DNA of 64,000 nt, from positions 186,001 through 250,000 of the forward strand of contig NZ_JBJURJ010000001.1 of NCBI RefSeq assembly GCF_046098205.1, written 5' to 3'. The position numbers and the translations under genes are program-made. Positions 39,130-48,050 of the stretch are shown piece by piece; the stretch's first letter is position 1, and each line of letters begins with the position of its first letter. The notes under the pieces were generated by a model. The model searched no databases. It was not told the DNA's origin and saw only the letters and a list, made by a program, of their open reading frames with translations. This stretch comes from Paenibacillus_AR mesotrionivorans (GTDB taxonomy: Bacteria > Bacillota > Bacilli > Paenibacillales > NBRC-103111).

Positions 39130-40569
39130 TTACACGCCCAATACTTGCTTGTACAGCGATACATATTGTTTGGCCGATTGCTCCCAGCCAAAGTCCGTTT
39201 TGCTGATGTTTTTCACAATTGTGTTCCACGCCGCTTCGTCCTTGTAAGTTTCCAGCGCCCGTTTGATGGCAAACAGCATCTCATGGGCATTGTACGCATA
39301 AAAGGTAAAGCCAGTGCCTTCACCGGTTGCCACGTTGTAAGGGACTACCGTATCCTTCAGCCCTCCGGTTTCCCGCACTATCGGCACGGAACGGTAGCGG
39401 AAGGCAATCAGCTGACCCAAGCCGCAGGGTTCGAACAGCGAAGGCATCAGGAACATATCCGACGCTGCATAAATCCGGCGGGACAAACCGTCGCTGAAGG
39501 TGATGTTGGCCGATACCTTGTCCGGATGCCAATAGGCCTTATCCTTGAACAGATGCTCAAAACGGCTTTCTCCCGTGCCCAGCACCACCAGCTGCAGCGG
39601 CAGCGATACGATTTCATCCATCACCGCTTGAATCAGGTCCAGCCCCTTCTGGTCCACCAGCCGGGATACTAACCCGATCATAGGAATACGTTCATCCACC
39701 GGAAGCCCCAGCTCCGCCTGGAGAGCGGATTTGTTGCGGCGTTTTTTGGACAGGGAGTTGCGGTACGGCTCTGCCAGATGGGAATCATTCATTGGATCGA
39801 ACAGTTCATTGTCCAGCCCGTTCAGAATACCTACCAGCCCGCCGTGAAGGCTCCGCTCCTGCAGCACACCCTCCATCCCCTCGCCGAAAAAGGTGGTTTT
39901 GATCTCCTCGGCATAGGTTTTGCTTACCGTGGTCACCTTGTCCGCATGGGTTAGCCCAGCCTTCATGCAATTGCCGTCCCCGTAATACTCAATGCCGTTG
40001 CCATCGCCGAACATGCCGTCATCAATACCCAGCAGATCCTGCATCAGCTTCCGGTTGTACCTGCCCTGATAGCGCAGATTATGTATGGTAAACACGGTTT
40101 TGATGTTGGCATAGAACGGATGGGCGGCATAATTGCGGCGCAGCAGATACGGAATCAGACCTGTCTGCCAGTCATGGCAGTGGATGATATCCGGCTTGAA
40201 ATCCAGATGCGGCAAGGCCTCCAGTACAGCACGGCTGAAATAAACAAACCGCTCGGCATCATCCCCATACCCGTAAAGGCCGCCGCGGCGGAAGTAGAAT
40301 TCATTATCCACAAAATAATAGTGAATCCCGTTGACCTCCAGCTGCTGGATGCCGCAGTATTGGTTGCGCCAGCCCAGATACACGCTGAAGGTGCTGGCGG
40401 TTTCCATTTGCTCCCGGAAGTGTTCGGGAATGTCCGCATACTTGGGCAGGATTATCCGCACATCCACATTGTGGTGACGGAGGGAGGCGGGCAGCGAACC
40501 GATTACATCGGCCAGCCCTCCCGATTTAACGAATGGAACGGCTTCAGAAGCAGCGAATAAAATGTTCAT
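39130..40569 (-). CDS. glgA: Glycogen synthase (ADP-glucose type, GT5)
   Basis: The 479-residue protein transfers glucose from ADP-glucose to growing alpha-1,4-glucan. It has the N-terminal K-S-G-G-L-A-D-V-I-G-S-L loop that binds ADP-glucose, H-C-H-D-W-Q-T in the first domain, T-I-H-N-L-R-Y-Q-G, V-S-R-L-V-D-Q-K-G-L-D, and the catalytic E-P-C-G-L-G-Q segment. Length is normal for the family. It is the last gene of the glgB-glgC-glgD-glgA operon. Confidence 0.93.
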   Translation of the reverse strand: MNILFAASEAVPFVKSGGLADVIGSLPASLRHHNVDVRIILPKYADIPEHFREQMETASTFSVYLGWRNQYCGIQQLEVNGIHYYFVDNEFYFRRGGLYGYGDDAERFVYFSRAVLEALPHLDFKPDIIHCHDWQTGLIPYLLRRNYAAHPFYANIKTVFTIHNLRYQGRYNRKLMQDLLGIDDGMFGDGNGIEYYGDGNCMKAGLTHADKVTTVSKTYAEEIKTTFFGEGMEGVLQERSLHGGLVGILNGLDNELFDPMNDSHLAEPYRNSLSKKRRNKSALQAELGLPVDERIPMIGLVSRLVDQKGLDLIQAVMDEIVSLPLQLVVLGTGESRFEHLFKDKAYWHPDKVSANITFSDGLSRRIYAASDMFLMPSLFEPCGLGQLIAFRYRSVPIVRETGGLKDTVVPYNVATGEGTGFTFYAYNAHEMLFAIKRALETYKDEAAWNTIVKNISKTDFGWEQSAKQYVSLYKQVLGV

Positions 40570-40684
40570 GCGTGTATAGTCCCTCCAGTCCCCTAGATTA
40601 ATTATTCACCCGGTTTCATTCCTTACCGGAAAAGACATGTCTTGGATGCTCAAACACGTTTTGTCGGCCTCGCCAGAAAGACGT

Positions 40685-41794
40685 CTAGATGATCTTCTTC
40701 TTCGCAGCCACAAACGGAGCGGTGACGGCGCCCTTCAGCACCCGGCCGCTGTTGATCATCACATCTTTGTCCAGAATGGCGTTCTCCACGCTCACATTCT
40801 CCTGGATGTCGCAGTTCTGCAGCACGATGCAGTTGCGGAGCACCGCCCCCTTCCTCACCTTCACACCGCGGAAGAGAATGCAGTTCTCCACCTCACCCTC
40901 GATAATGCAGCCGTTGGCGATCATGGCATTGCGGACATTGGAGTGCTGGGTATATTTGGCCGGGGGCTCATCCTTGATCTTGGTATAGATCAGACCCGGG
41001 CGGAAGAACAGATCCTTCCAGATGGACGGGTTCAACAGGTTCATGCTGTGGTGGTAATAAGCCTGGATAGTATTGATGACGCCCAGATACCCCTGGTAGG
41101 GAAAGGCGTTGATCTTCAGACGGTCCACATTCTTCATGATGGCATCCCGCACCAAGTGGTCATAACCCTGGGCCAAAGAGGTTTCCACCAGGTCCAGGAG
41201 CAGCTCCTTCTTCATGAGGAACATCTCCATGGAGACCTTGCCGCTTTTAAGCCGTCCGGTATGGTCCTGGATATCCTTCACCTGCCCCAGGGGATTGATC
41301 AGGATCCGCCGGGAGTGGGAGAAGTCATCCTCCTCCATATCCTTATACACCATGGTGATGTCCGCCCCGGACAGCCGGTGATGCTCATACACCTCGGTGA
41401 GGTCAATGTTGCAGACCATATGGCTGCGGGTAATCAGCACATAATCCTGGGTACTCCGGTAGAAATAATCCCGGTGGGCGTAGAAGTGGTACAAATCACC
41501 CTTCACTATCTCGCGGATTTCATCCACAGCCGGCGGCAGGATGAACAGCCCGCCCCGCTTGCGGTTCAAATCCCATTCCTTGCCGGAGCCCAGGTGGTCC
41601 ATCAGGGAACGGTATTTGGTATGGGCGAACACCGCCACATTGACAATGCCGGAATTCACCATGCTGGACATGATAAAGTCGATCAGACGGTAGCGTGCGC
41701 CAAACGGAACCGAAGCCAGGGAGCGCTTGTAGGTCAGCTCCTCCAGGTTGTCGGGCTCATTCACCAAGTTCACAACACCAAGCACATTTTTCAT
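40685..41794 (-). CDS. glgD: Glucose-1-phosphate adenylyltransferase subunit GlgD
   Basis: The 369-residue protein has the ADP-glucose pyrophosphorylase fold but begins N-V-L-G-V-V-N-L-V-N-E rather than with the G-G-x-G-x-R-L nucleotide loop, which is characteristic of GlgD. Y-R-L-I-D-F and the C-terminal beta helix are kept. In Bacillota GlgD pairs with GlgC and modulates its activity. In this operon it is separated from glgC by a MITE-like insertion, so the distance between the two is 205 bases rather than a tight junction. Confidence 0.92.
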   Translation of the reverse strand: MKNVLGVVNLVNEPDNLEELTYKRSLASVPFGARYRLIDFIMSSMVNSGIVNVAVFAHTKYRSLMDHLGSGKEWDLNRKRGGLFILPPAVDEIREIVKGDLYHFYAHRDYFYRSTQDYVLITRSHMVCNIDLTEVYEHHRLSGADITMVYKDMEEDDFSHSRRILINPLGQVKDIQDHTGRLKSGKVSMEMFLMKKELLLDLVETSLAQGYDHLVRDAIMKNVDRLKINAFPYQGYLGVINTIQAYYHHSMNLLNPSIWKDLFFRPGLIYTKIKDEPPAKYTQHSNVRNAMIANGCIIEGEVENCILFRGVKVRKGAVLRNCIVLQNCDIQENVSVENAILDKDVMINSGRVLKGAVTAPFVAAKKKII

Positions 41795-41842
41795 GGGGGC
41801 AGCTTCCTTTCGTATGGATGGGATCAGGACAAATTACTTAGG

Positions 41843-41999
41843 GTGTGTCTGAAAACCCGCTTGAGGGCATCTTTTGCAGCCTTTTCGCCCCATGCTTCGT
41901 TACTTCCCCTTGACGTACCCCCGGTACGCCTGCGTGAAAGTACCTTGCCTTGAACGAAAATTCAGCAAAATCTGCTCCCCTCGGAGTTTTCAGACACAC
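41843..41999. mobile_element. MITE-like element with terminal inverted repeats
   Basis: A 157-base segment begins with GTGTGTCTGAAAAC and ends with its exact reverse complement. It encodes no protein. A TTA stands near the left end and directly after the right end and may be a short target duplication; the right copy is also the glgC stop codon. It lies between glgC and glgD in the operon. The TIRs resemble ends of DDE transposons, which would supply the transposase in trans. Confidence 0.65.
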
Positions 42000-43133
42000 T
42001 TACGCAATAATTTCATGGCTGCCGATCAAAGTAATCTCCTTGCTGTCCGGATCTCCGACGACGGAGCCGTCCGCCACAATGGTGGCTTCTCCGATAATGG
42101 CGCGGTTGATGACGCAATTTTCGCCGATTTTGGCACCGGGCATAATCACAGAATCCCTTATCACAGTCCCTTCCCCGACCCGGACGCCGTAGAACAGAAC
42201 GGAATGATCCACCGTGCCCGATACGGAGCAGCCTTCGTTGAGAATGGAATTTTTGACCGCTGCGGTGGGGGCAATGTATTGGGCAGGCTGGTTGGGATTC
42301 AGGGAGTAGATTCTCCAGCTCCGGTCATTCAGGTTCAGTCCCGGCTCCTCCTCCAACAAATCCATGCTGGCCTCCCACAGGCTCTCCACGGTGCCTACAT
42401 CCTTCCAATAACCCTGGAACGGATACGCCATCAGCTTTTCCCCGGCGTTCAGCATACCCGGAATGACATCCTTGCCGAAGTCGTTGCTGGAGGCCGGATT
42501 CTCCGCGTCAGCCATCAGATACTTCTTGAGCACGGGCCAGCTGAAGATATATACACCCATGGAAGCCAGGTTACTTTTGGGGGCTTTGGGCTTTTCCTCA
42601 AATTCGGTAATCAAGAAGTCCTCATCTGCCTTCATGATGCCGAAGCGGCTGGCCTCCTCCCACTTGACCTCAATAACCGCGATGGTGGCGTCCGCATTCT
42701 TTTCCTTGTGGTACTGGATCATCAGGTCGTAATCCATCTTGTAGATGTGGTCGCCTGAGATGACCAGCACATATTCCGGGGCGTATTGCTCGATAAAACC
42801 AATATTCTGGTATATGGCATTGGCCGTCCCCTTATACCAGTCGCCGCCCTTGGACTTCATGAACGGAGGAAGCACGGTGACGCCCCCGCCCTTGCGGTCC
42901 AGGTCCCACGGTGTTCCGATGCCCAGATAAGAATTCAGCACCAGGGGCTGATATTGGGTCAGTACCCCTACTGCGTCGATGCCGGAGTTGGTGCAGTTGC
43001 TCAGGGTGAAATCAATAATTCTGTACTTTCCGCCAAAATGGACGGCAGGCTTTGCCAAATTTTTGGTCAAAGCCCCCAATCGCCGGCCTTCTCCTCCGGC
43101 CAGAAGCATCGCTACACATTCCTTCTGCGGCAT
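42000..43133 (-). CDS. glgC: Glucose-1-phosphate adenylyltransferase (ADP-glucose pyrophosphorylase)
   Basis: The 377-residue protein has L-L-A-G-G-E-G-R-R-L-G-A-L, K-P-A-V-H-F-G-G, Y-R-I-I-D-F, I-S-G-D-H-I-Y, F-E-E-K-P-K-A-P, G-Y-W-K-D-V-G and a C-terminal hexapeptide beta helix. It is three bases after glgB and has glgD downstream, so it is the canonical GlgC of a GlgC-GlgD enzyme. Compared with the copy at 23.5 kb it keeps I-S-G-D-H-I-Y rather than S-A-D-H. The stop codon lies directly against the MITE-like element. Confidence 0.93.
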   Translation of the reverse strand: MPQKECVAMLLAGGEGRRLGALTKNLAKPAVHFGGKYRIIDFTLSNCTNSGIDAVGVLTQYQPLVLNSYLGIGTPWDLDRKGGGVTVLPPFMKSKGGDWYKGTANAIYQNIGFIEQYAPEYVLVISGDHIYKMDYDLMIQYHKEKNADATIAVIEVKWEEASRFGIMKADEDFLITEFEEKPKAPKSNLASMGVYIFSWPVLKKYLMADAENPASSNDFGKDVIPGMLNAGEKLMAYPFQGYWKDVGTVESLWEASMDLLEEEPGLNLNDRSWRIYSLNPNQPAQYIAPTAAVKNSILNEGCSVSGTVDHSVLFYGVRVGEGTVIRDSVIMPGAKIGENCVINRAIIGEATIVADGSVVGDPDSKEITLIGSHEIIA

Positions 43134-43136
43134 ACA

Positions 43137-45122
43137 TTATTTCCCCTTTCCCATGGTTGTGCGGTCTGGCGTGTCCGGGAGCTCTGCCTGCTTCTCCGTG
43201 AAGGGACCCTTGGCTGCGACTTTGTGCTTGAACAGCAAAGCGGAAAACGGCGGAAGCGCAATCCGGATGCTGCACGGCTGCCCATGGAACGGTACAGCCT
43301 CCGTCGTCAGCCTGGAGCGTGTTTTCCCCCCGCTGCCTCCAAATTCTTCCGCATCGGAATTCAGGAGCTCCCGGTAGATGCCGGCATCAGGAACCCCGAT
43401 TCTGTATTCGGAATACCCGGTTTCCCGGAAATTTAATACAGCCAGGATCAGCTCATCTCCCGCTTTGTTCCACCGGACGAAGGACATGACGCTTTGCTCC
43501 GCATTGTCCGCATCGATCCATTGGAAACCTCCGGGGCTGTGATCCTGCTGCCACATCGCCTTTTCTTTCATGTATATGGCGTTCAGGCTCCGGACATAAT
43601 GGCGAGTTTTGCCGTGCATGGGATACCCCACCAGCTCCCAATCCAGGTCCTCCATATCCTTCCATTCGTCAAACTGCCCGAATTCACTTCCCATAAACAG
43701 GAGCTTCTTGCCGGGATGGGCCGCCATATAGGCGTACAGCACACGAAGATTGGCGAACTTCTCCTCATAGCTGCCGGGCATTTTGTTGAGCAGGGACTTT
43801 TTACCGTGCACAACCTCGTCGTGGGAAAAGGGGAGCACATAGTTTTCGGCATAGGCATACATCATGGAAAAGGTCATGAGATGATGCCGGTGCCGGCGTT
43901 CTGCGGGCTGCAGCTGCATATAGCGCAGCACATCATTCATCCAGCCCATATTCCATTTATAATTAAAACCAAGCCCTCCCGCATGGACGGGAGCCGTCAC
44001 CATCGGCCAGTCCGAGGAATCCTCCGCCACCATCAAGGCGCCGGGGAAATACTGGAACACAGCTTTGTTCAGGCGCTTCAGGAAGCCCAAGGCGTCCAAA
44101 TTTTCATTACCGCCGTAAGCGTTCCGGGGAGCGGCAGCCTTATCCCGGTCGAATGCCAGGTCGATCATGCTGGCCACGGCGTCCACCCGCAGACCGTCTA
44201 CATGATAAACATCCATCCAGAAGATGGCGTTGGAGATCAGGAAGCTCAGCACCTCCGGTTTGCCGAAATCAAAACCGAGTGTGCCCCAGCCCCGCTTCTC
44301 CGCAATATCCGGATCAGGATGCTCGAACAAGGGGGTGCCGTCGAACAGCCGGAGACCGTGGTCATCCTTGCAAAAATGCCCGGGCACCCAGTCAAGCAGA
44401 ACACCGATGCCGTTTTCGTGGCAGTGGTTAATGAAGAACATCAGCTGCTCCGGCTGCCCGTAGCGGCTGGTGGCGCTGTAATACCCGGTGGCTTGGTAAC
44501 CCCAGGAGCGGTCGAAGGGATGCTCTGTCAACGGAAGCAGCTCGATATGGGTGTACCCCATCTCCTTTACATATTCCACCAGCTCCTGCGCATACTCCTC
44601 ATACGTATAGAACACTTCATTCTCAATATATTTCCAGGAACCCAGATGCACCTCATAGATATTGAGAGGTTTGGCATAAACGGGCTCCTTCTCCTGCTTC
44701 CTGCGCCAGCGAGTATCATTCCAGCGGAAGCCCTCCAGACTTTTGACAACGGAAGCAGTCCGGGGACGGAGCTCGGAAAAAAAGGCATACGGATCGCTTT
44801 TGAGAAAACGGCGTCCGTCAGGTCCGGTGATCCGGTACTTATAGACAGCCCCTTCCTCCAAGCCGGGGACAAAAAGAGTCCACATGCCGCCGGAGTCGAG
44901 TAGCGGCTCCATCAGATGACAGTCAGCCGTCCAGCCGTTAAAATCACCGCTGATCCCCACTTCCTTGGCGTGGGGCGCCCATACCGTAAAGCGCACACCC
45001 GTAACCCCGTTCTCCTGAGCCGGATGCGCCCCCATCATACGGTAGCTGTGGTGCAGATTTCCCTCGTGAAACAAATGCAGATCATGAGCAGTCGGAATGC
45101 GGTTTGGCAAGCCAGGGATCAA
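43137..45122 (-). CDS. glgB: 1,4-alpha-glucan branching enzyme (GH13, GlgB)
   Basis: The 661-residue protein makes alpha-1,6 branches in glycogen. An N-terminal CBM48 module (R-F-T-V-W-A-P-H-A-K-E-V, S-G-D-F-N-G-W) precedes the barrel, with D-W-V-P-G-H-F, G-L-R-V-D-A-V-A-S-M (nucleophile Asp), V-A-E-D-S-S (acid/base Glu) and F-S-H-D-E-V (third acid). A C-terminal beta domain ends the protein. The start is uncertain: GAGGAG directly abuts the TTG used here, and no ATG follows for 28 codons. It is first in the operon. Confidence 0.93.
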   Translation of the reverse strand: MIPGLPNRIPTAHDLHLFHEGNLHHSYRMMGAHPAQENGVTGVRFTVWAPHAKEVGISGDFNGWTADCHLMEPLLDSGGMWTLFVPGLEEGAVYKYRITGPDGRRFLKSDPYAFFSELRPRTASVVKSLEGFRWNDTRWRRKQEKEPVYAKPLNIYEVHLGSWKYIENEVFYTYEEYAQELVEYVKEMGYTHIELLPLTEHPFDRSWGYQATGYYSATSRYGQPEQLMFFINHCHENGIGVLLDWVPGHFCKDDHGLRLFDGTPLFEHPDPDIAEKRGWGTLGFDFGKPEVLSFLISNAIFWMDVYHVDGLRVDAVASMIDLAFDRDKAAAPRNAYGGNENLDALGFLKRLNKAVFQYFPGALMVAEDSSDWPMVTAPVHAGGLGFNYKWNMGWMNDVLRYMQLQPAERRHRHHLMTFSMMYAYAENYVLPFSHDEVVHGKKSLLNKMPGSYEEKFANLRVLYAYMAAHPGKKLLFMGSEFGQFDEWKDMEDLDWELVGYPMHGKTRHYVRSLNAIYMKEKAMWQQDHSPGGFQWIDADNAEQSVMSFVRWNKAGDELILAVLNFRETGYSEYRIGVPDAGIYRELLNSDAEEFGGSGGKTRSRLTTEAVPFHGQPCSIRIALPPFSALLFKHKVAAKGPFTEKQAELPDTPDRTTMGKGK

Positions 45123-45154
45123 CTCCTCTCTACCTTCTACCCTTTCTAGACTGC

Positions 45155-45164
45155 AAAGCGCTTT
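45155..45164. promoter_or_regulatory. cre-like palindrome upstream of glgB
   Basis: AAAGCGCTTT is a perfect palindrome and the core of many CcpA/LacI-family operators (TGAAAGCGCTTTCA). It lies 33 bases upstream of the glgB start in the 84-base gap to the GH26 gene. Confidence 0.4.
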
Positions 45165-45206
45165 TCCTTCTTCGGACTCCGTAAAAAAAGGATGAATTTT
45201 TCAAAT

Positions 45207-47165
45207 TTATGGCATTGTGATCCGGACAGCCGCATTGGGCCCGTCCCATTCCACCTTGGCGCCGAAGGATTCGGCAATAAACCGCACAGGCACCATGGTA
45301 TAGCTGTTGATGAGCCGGGGGGCCGCCTCCAGCCGGTAATCCTTGCCGTTCTTTACCGCCGTGTGGCTGTCTATGGTGACGCTGGCTGTTGTGCCCCCCT
45401 TCCGGCCTGTTGCCGTCCGGGTGGTTTGATTCCAGCTGACCTCTGCTCCCAGTGCCTCGAATACGGCCCGCATGGGAACCAGCACATTGCCCTGCCAGTT
45501 TACCGGCGGCTGCTCAAAAGCCAACGCCCGGCCGTTTACCGTCACCGTAGTCTGCGGCTCCAGGGCCAGCTGGCGGGTAACGGCAGGGGTTCCCCCCTGG
45601 TTGAAGGCCTTCACCTCCAGAACCGAACCAGCCACAATGCCTCCCGCCTCCAGCTCCACACCCTTGTACGGGGGATATTCGGTCTTCAGGAGCATGCCGT
45701 TCAGCCGGTACTCCACCTTGCCGTTATAGATATCCGGCAGCTTGACATACGGATAGACCACCGTCCGCCCGCTGAAGGCAGCACTTGCCTGGGCCTTCAT
45801 GTATCCTCCTGCTGCAACGGGTTTTGCGCCGTTTTCCACCTTGGTCAGGAAATGCGGACTCCCGATAAGCCGCTTATAAGCGTCCATCATGGCCGTGTTG
45901 TCCCGGAGGAGGAAATTATCGGTGACCCCGGGCTGGGTAGCACCCCGGTTGAAGTACGTGATGGCCTTCAGCCGCGGATACTGCTTGGTCATGATCTCAT
46001 AAACCCGCTCCAGATTCATAACACCCCAATCTGTCCAGCTTTTCCCGTCACCGACTGTTCCATGGGTAACCGCCGTTTCGCTGATCATCACCGGCTTGCG
46101 GTCCGCATACAGCCGGTAAATCTCATCCAGCCTGTCCACCGGACCCAACCCCAGCTGGGGCTTGGAAGGATCACCGTTTTCATAAGGCGTACTGTACATG
46201 CTGATGCCCACCCAGTCCACGTAAGCATCGCCGGGATAATAGGCCGACATGGTGTTAATCGGCACATCTCCGGGGCTCCATACCATGGCTACATTCGGCG
46301 CCTCCTGCTCCATGATGTCGTGGACCAGCTTGAATTTCTCCATATATTTGGCCGGGTCGCCGTGCCAGGGAACCCAGTTGCCGTTCATCTCGGAGGCATA
46401 ACGGAGAAAAATCGGCAGGCCGGTTGCTTTGGCAGCAGCAGCCCACTGGCGGATATATTCCCCATCCTTCACCTCATCCAACCCGTTCATCGGCTCAAAA
46501 GCGATTTGCAGCGCCGCTCCTGCTGCCTTGGCGTTCACCGCATACTGTCTGGGAAACGGCTTGCCCCATTGGGTATAAGCCAGGTAGAGGGCATGCTTCT
46601 TATTGTAGAATTGCTCGGAGCGGGTATACTGGTTGCCCATCTGGGGATCCAATTCGGAATACATGCCCAGATACGTGCCGTATACCGGCTCGAACTTGGC
46701 CAAACCGCCCCCGTTTCCGTCGCTGGCAGCGGCCAGAGCCGATTCATCTGTGGTCTGCACATACAGATCCAGTGTGCTGCGGATTTCCTCCGCCCGGAAC
46801 AGATCCTGCGCCCCCCAGTCATAACCCGCCTGAAGCCAATACTCATTCTCCAGCTCATAATAATAAATGGCGGTTTCATATTGCTTCTGGCTGTCATAAT
46901 ACTTGCCCAGATTTTTGGCGTAAAGGGCCGCATTCACCACATTCCCCTCTACTGCGTAATGGTCCAGCAGCAGCTTCCATTTGGGTGCGGCAGCCTGGAG
47001 GTTCCCGTTCTGCTCATCCTGGCGTGCCTGGCGTTCCAGTGTCCAGAAATCCTCGGCATACACCGCCGGAATTCCCGGTCCTGCAGAGGCTGCGAGGCAT
47101 GCGGCAATAAGTGTTGTGCGCGCCATCCGCTTAATTTTGTCATCTGATATGAACCGGTTGATCAT
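45207..47165 (-). CDS. Secreted GH26-like beta-mannanase with copper-amine-oxidase N-terminal (CuAO_N) repeat
   Basis: The 652-residue protein has a Sec signal peptide (cleaved near V-Y-A-E), then a helical TPR-like region (about 35-130), then a GH26-like barrel with R-Y-A-S-E-M-N-G-N-W (acid/base Glu) and V-M-I-S-E-T-A-V-T (nucleophile Glu). The C-terminal 120 residues match the copper amine oxidase N-terminal domain, a wall- or matrix-associated module in Paenibacillus (V-P-M-R-A-V-F-E-A-L-G-A and V-P-V-R-F-I-A-E-S-F-G-A). Substrate is inferred from the fold only. Confidence 0.75.
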   Translation of the reverse strand: MINRFISDDKIKRMARTTLIAACLAASAGPGIPAVYAEDFWTLERQARQDEQNGNLQAAAPKWKLLLDHYAVEGNVVNAALYAKNLGKYYDSQKQYETAIYYYELENEYWLQAGYDWGAQDLFRAEEIRSTLDLYVQTTDESALAAASDGNGGGLAKFEPVYGTYLGMYSELDPQMGNQYTRSEQFYNKKHALYLAYTQWGKPFPRQYAVNAKAAGAALQIAFEPMNGLDEVKDGEYIRQWAAAAKATGLPIFLRYASEMNGNWVPWHGDPAKYMEKFKLVHDIMEQEAPNVAMVWSPGDVPINTMSAYYPGDAYVDWVGISMYSTPYENGDPSKPQLGLGPVDRLDEIYRLYADRKPVMISETAVTHGTVGDGKSWTDWGVMNLERVYEIMTKQYPRLKAITYFNRGATQPGVTDNFLLRDNTAMMDAYKRLIGSPHFLTKVENGAKPVAAGGYMKAQASAAFSGRTVVYPYVKLPDIYNGKVEYRLNGMLLKTEYPPYKGVELEAGGIVAGSVLEVKAFNQGGTPAVTRQLALEPQTTVTVNGRALAFEQPPVNWQGNVLVPMRAVFEALGAEVSWNQTTRTATGRKGGTTASVTIDSHTAVKNGKDYRLEAAPRLINSYTMVPVRFIAESFGAKVEWDGPNAAVRITMP

Positions 47166-47333
47166 GTCTCACCCTCCCTGATAGGCTGGAACAGCGCTGA
47201 TGCACAATTCTGCGGGGCCTTCACTTAATACCCGGAATTTGCGGGAAAGAAACGCTTGCAGCAAATTAATTTTATTGTAAGGGGTAGGAGAGGCATTCGA
47301 CAATTCATGAAGCGTGCTTCCGGGCAAAAAAAA

Positions 47334-47364
47334 AGATGCGGCCCAGGGTTTCCTGTCCGCATCT
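47334..47364 (-). terminator. Terminator of the STAS-like gene
   Basis: AAGATGCGG ... CCGCATCTT perfect stem, with nine A on the left giving a U-run on the minus-strand transcript. Confidence 0.75.
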
Positions 47365-47411
47365 TCATTCACCAGCCAAGCTGATCTTCTGCCTGCTCCG
47401 CCCGATCTCCC

Positions 47412-47777
47412 TCACGCCTCCGCACCTCTTCCGCTTCTGACCAGCTGCAGCGCCTCGTCCACCGTCTGGACCGGTGTCCAGTTCGCCCGCGCCTGGGCTT
47501 TGCGTTTTGTTTTGCCTGCCGCCTGGGTCTGGCACTCCACCGAATAAATCGACCGGAAGGGAGCGCTCAGATAGGTCTGTTTAATCTCGTCGAACATGGG
47601 TGCCAGCTCCTGAGTGGAGAGGCGGATTTCCTGCATCTCGACAACCAGAGCATACTCCTCGGGTTGGATCCTGCTTAAGCGGAGCTCCAGCTCCCGCTGG
47701 AACAGCTTGGCCTCGTATACGGTGAAATACCCTGAATACGAAATGAGCAGAATCCCGTCATTCTGATTCAATGTCAT
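47412..47777 (-). CDS. Hypothetical protein, STAS/SpoIIAA-like
   Basis: The 121-residue protein starts M-T-L-N-Q-N-D-G-I-L-L-I-S-Y, with a strand-helix pattern and Y-A-L-V-V-E-M-Q-E-I recalling a STAS/SpoIIAA-type fold. No phosphorylatable D-S-T-G loop is present, so it is unlikely to be a classical antagonist. The C-terminal third is basic (G-K-T-K-R-K-A-Q-A-R). A longer frame exists upstream; a GTG directly after AGGAG at 47795 is another possible start. The gene is divergent from the rRNA methyltransferase operon and ends at a terminator. The function is unknown. Confidence 0.5.
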   Translation of the reverse strand: MTLNQNDGILLISYSGYFTVYEAKLFQRELELRLSRIQPEEYALVVEMQEIRLSTQELAPMFDEIKQTYLSAPFRSIYSVECQTQAAGKTKRKAQARANWTPVQTVDEALQLVRSGRGAEA

Positions 47778-48050
47778 TTTAAACAAATGGTCCACACTCC
47801 TAGAGACATGCTTCGGAGATTCCTTGCCATGTGATCTTTCCAGGAAGAGACAATTCGCATGGAGTCTGATCTTAAGTATAATGAATGCGGTGACGTACAT
47901 GTAAGGGCGTTCACAATAATGTCGATGATTAACAGGGTTAGGTATGGCAATATCTTGACAAGGGGCGTTAGATTTGACATGATTCAACCGTATATTGCAT
48001 GATGAAGTATTGAAATCTAGAACAGAGACCTCTTTTAAAGGAGATTCGCG

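Noticed and set aside
45192..47147. A 651-codon frame antisense to the GH26 gene
   Set aside because: The signal peptide, GH26 motifs and CuAO domain are all on the other strand; the frame has no ribosome site.
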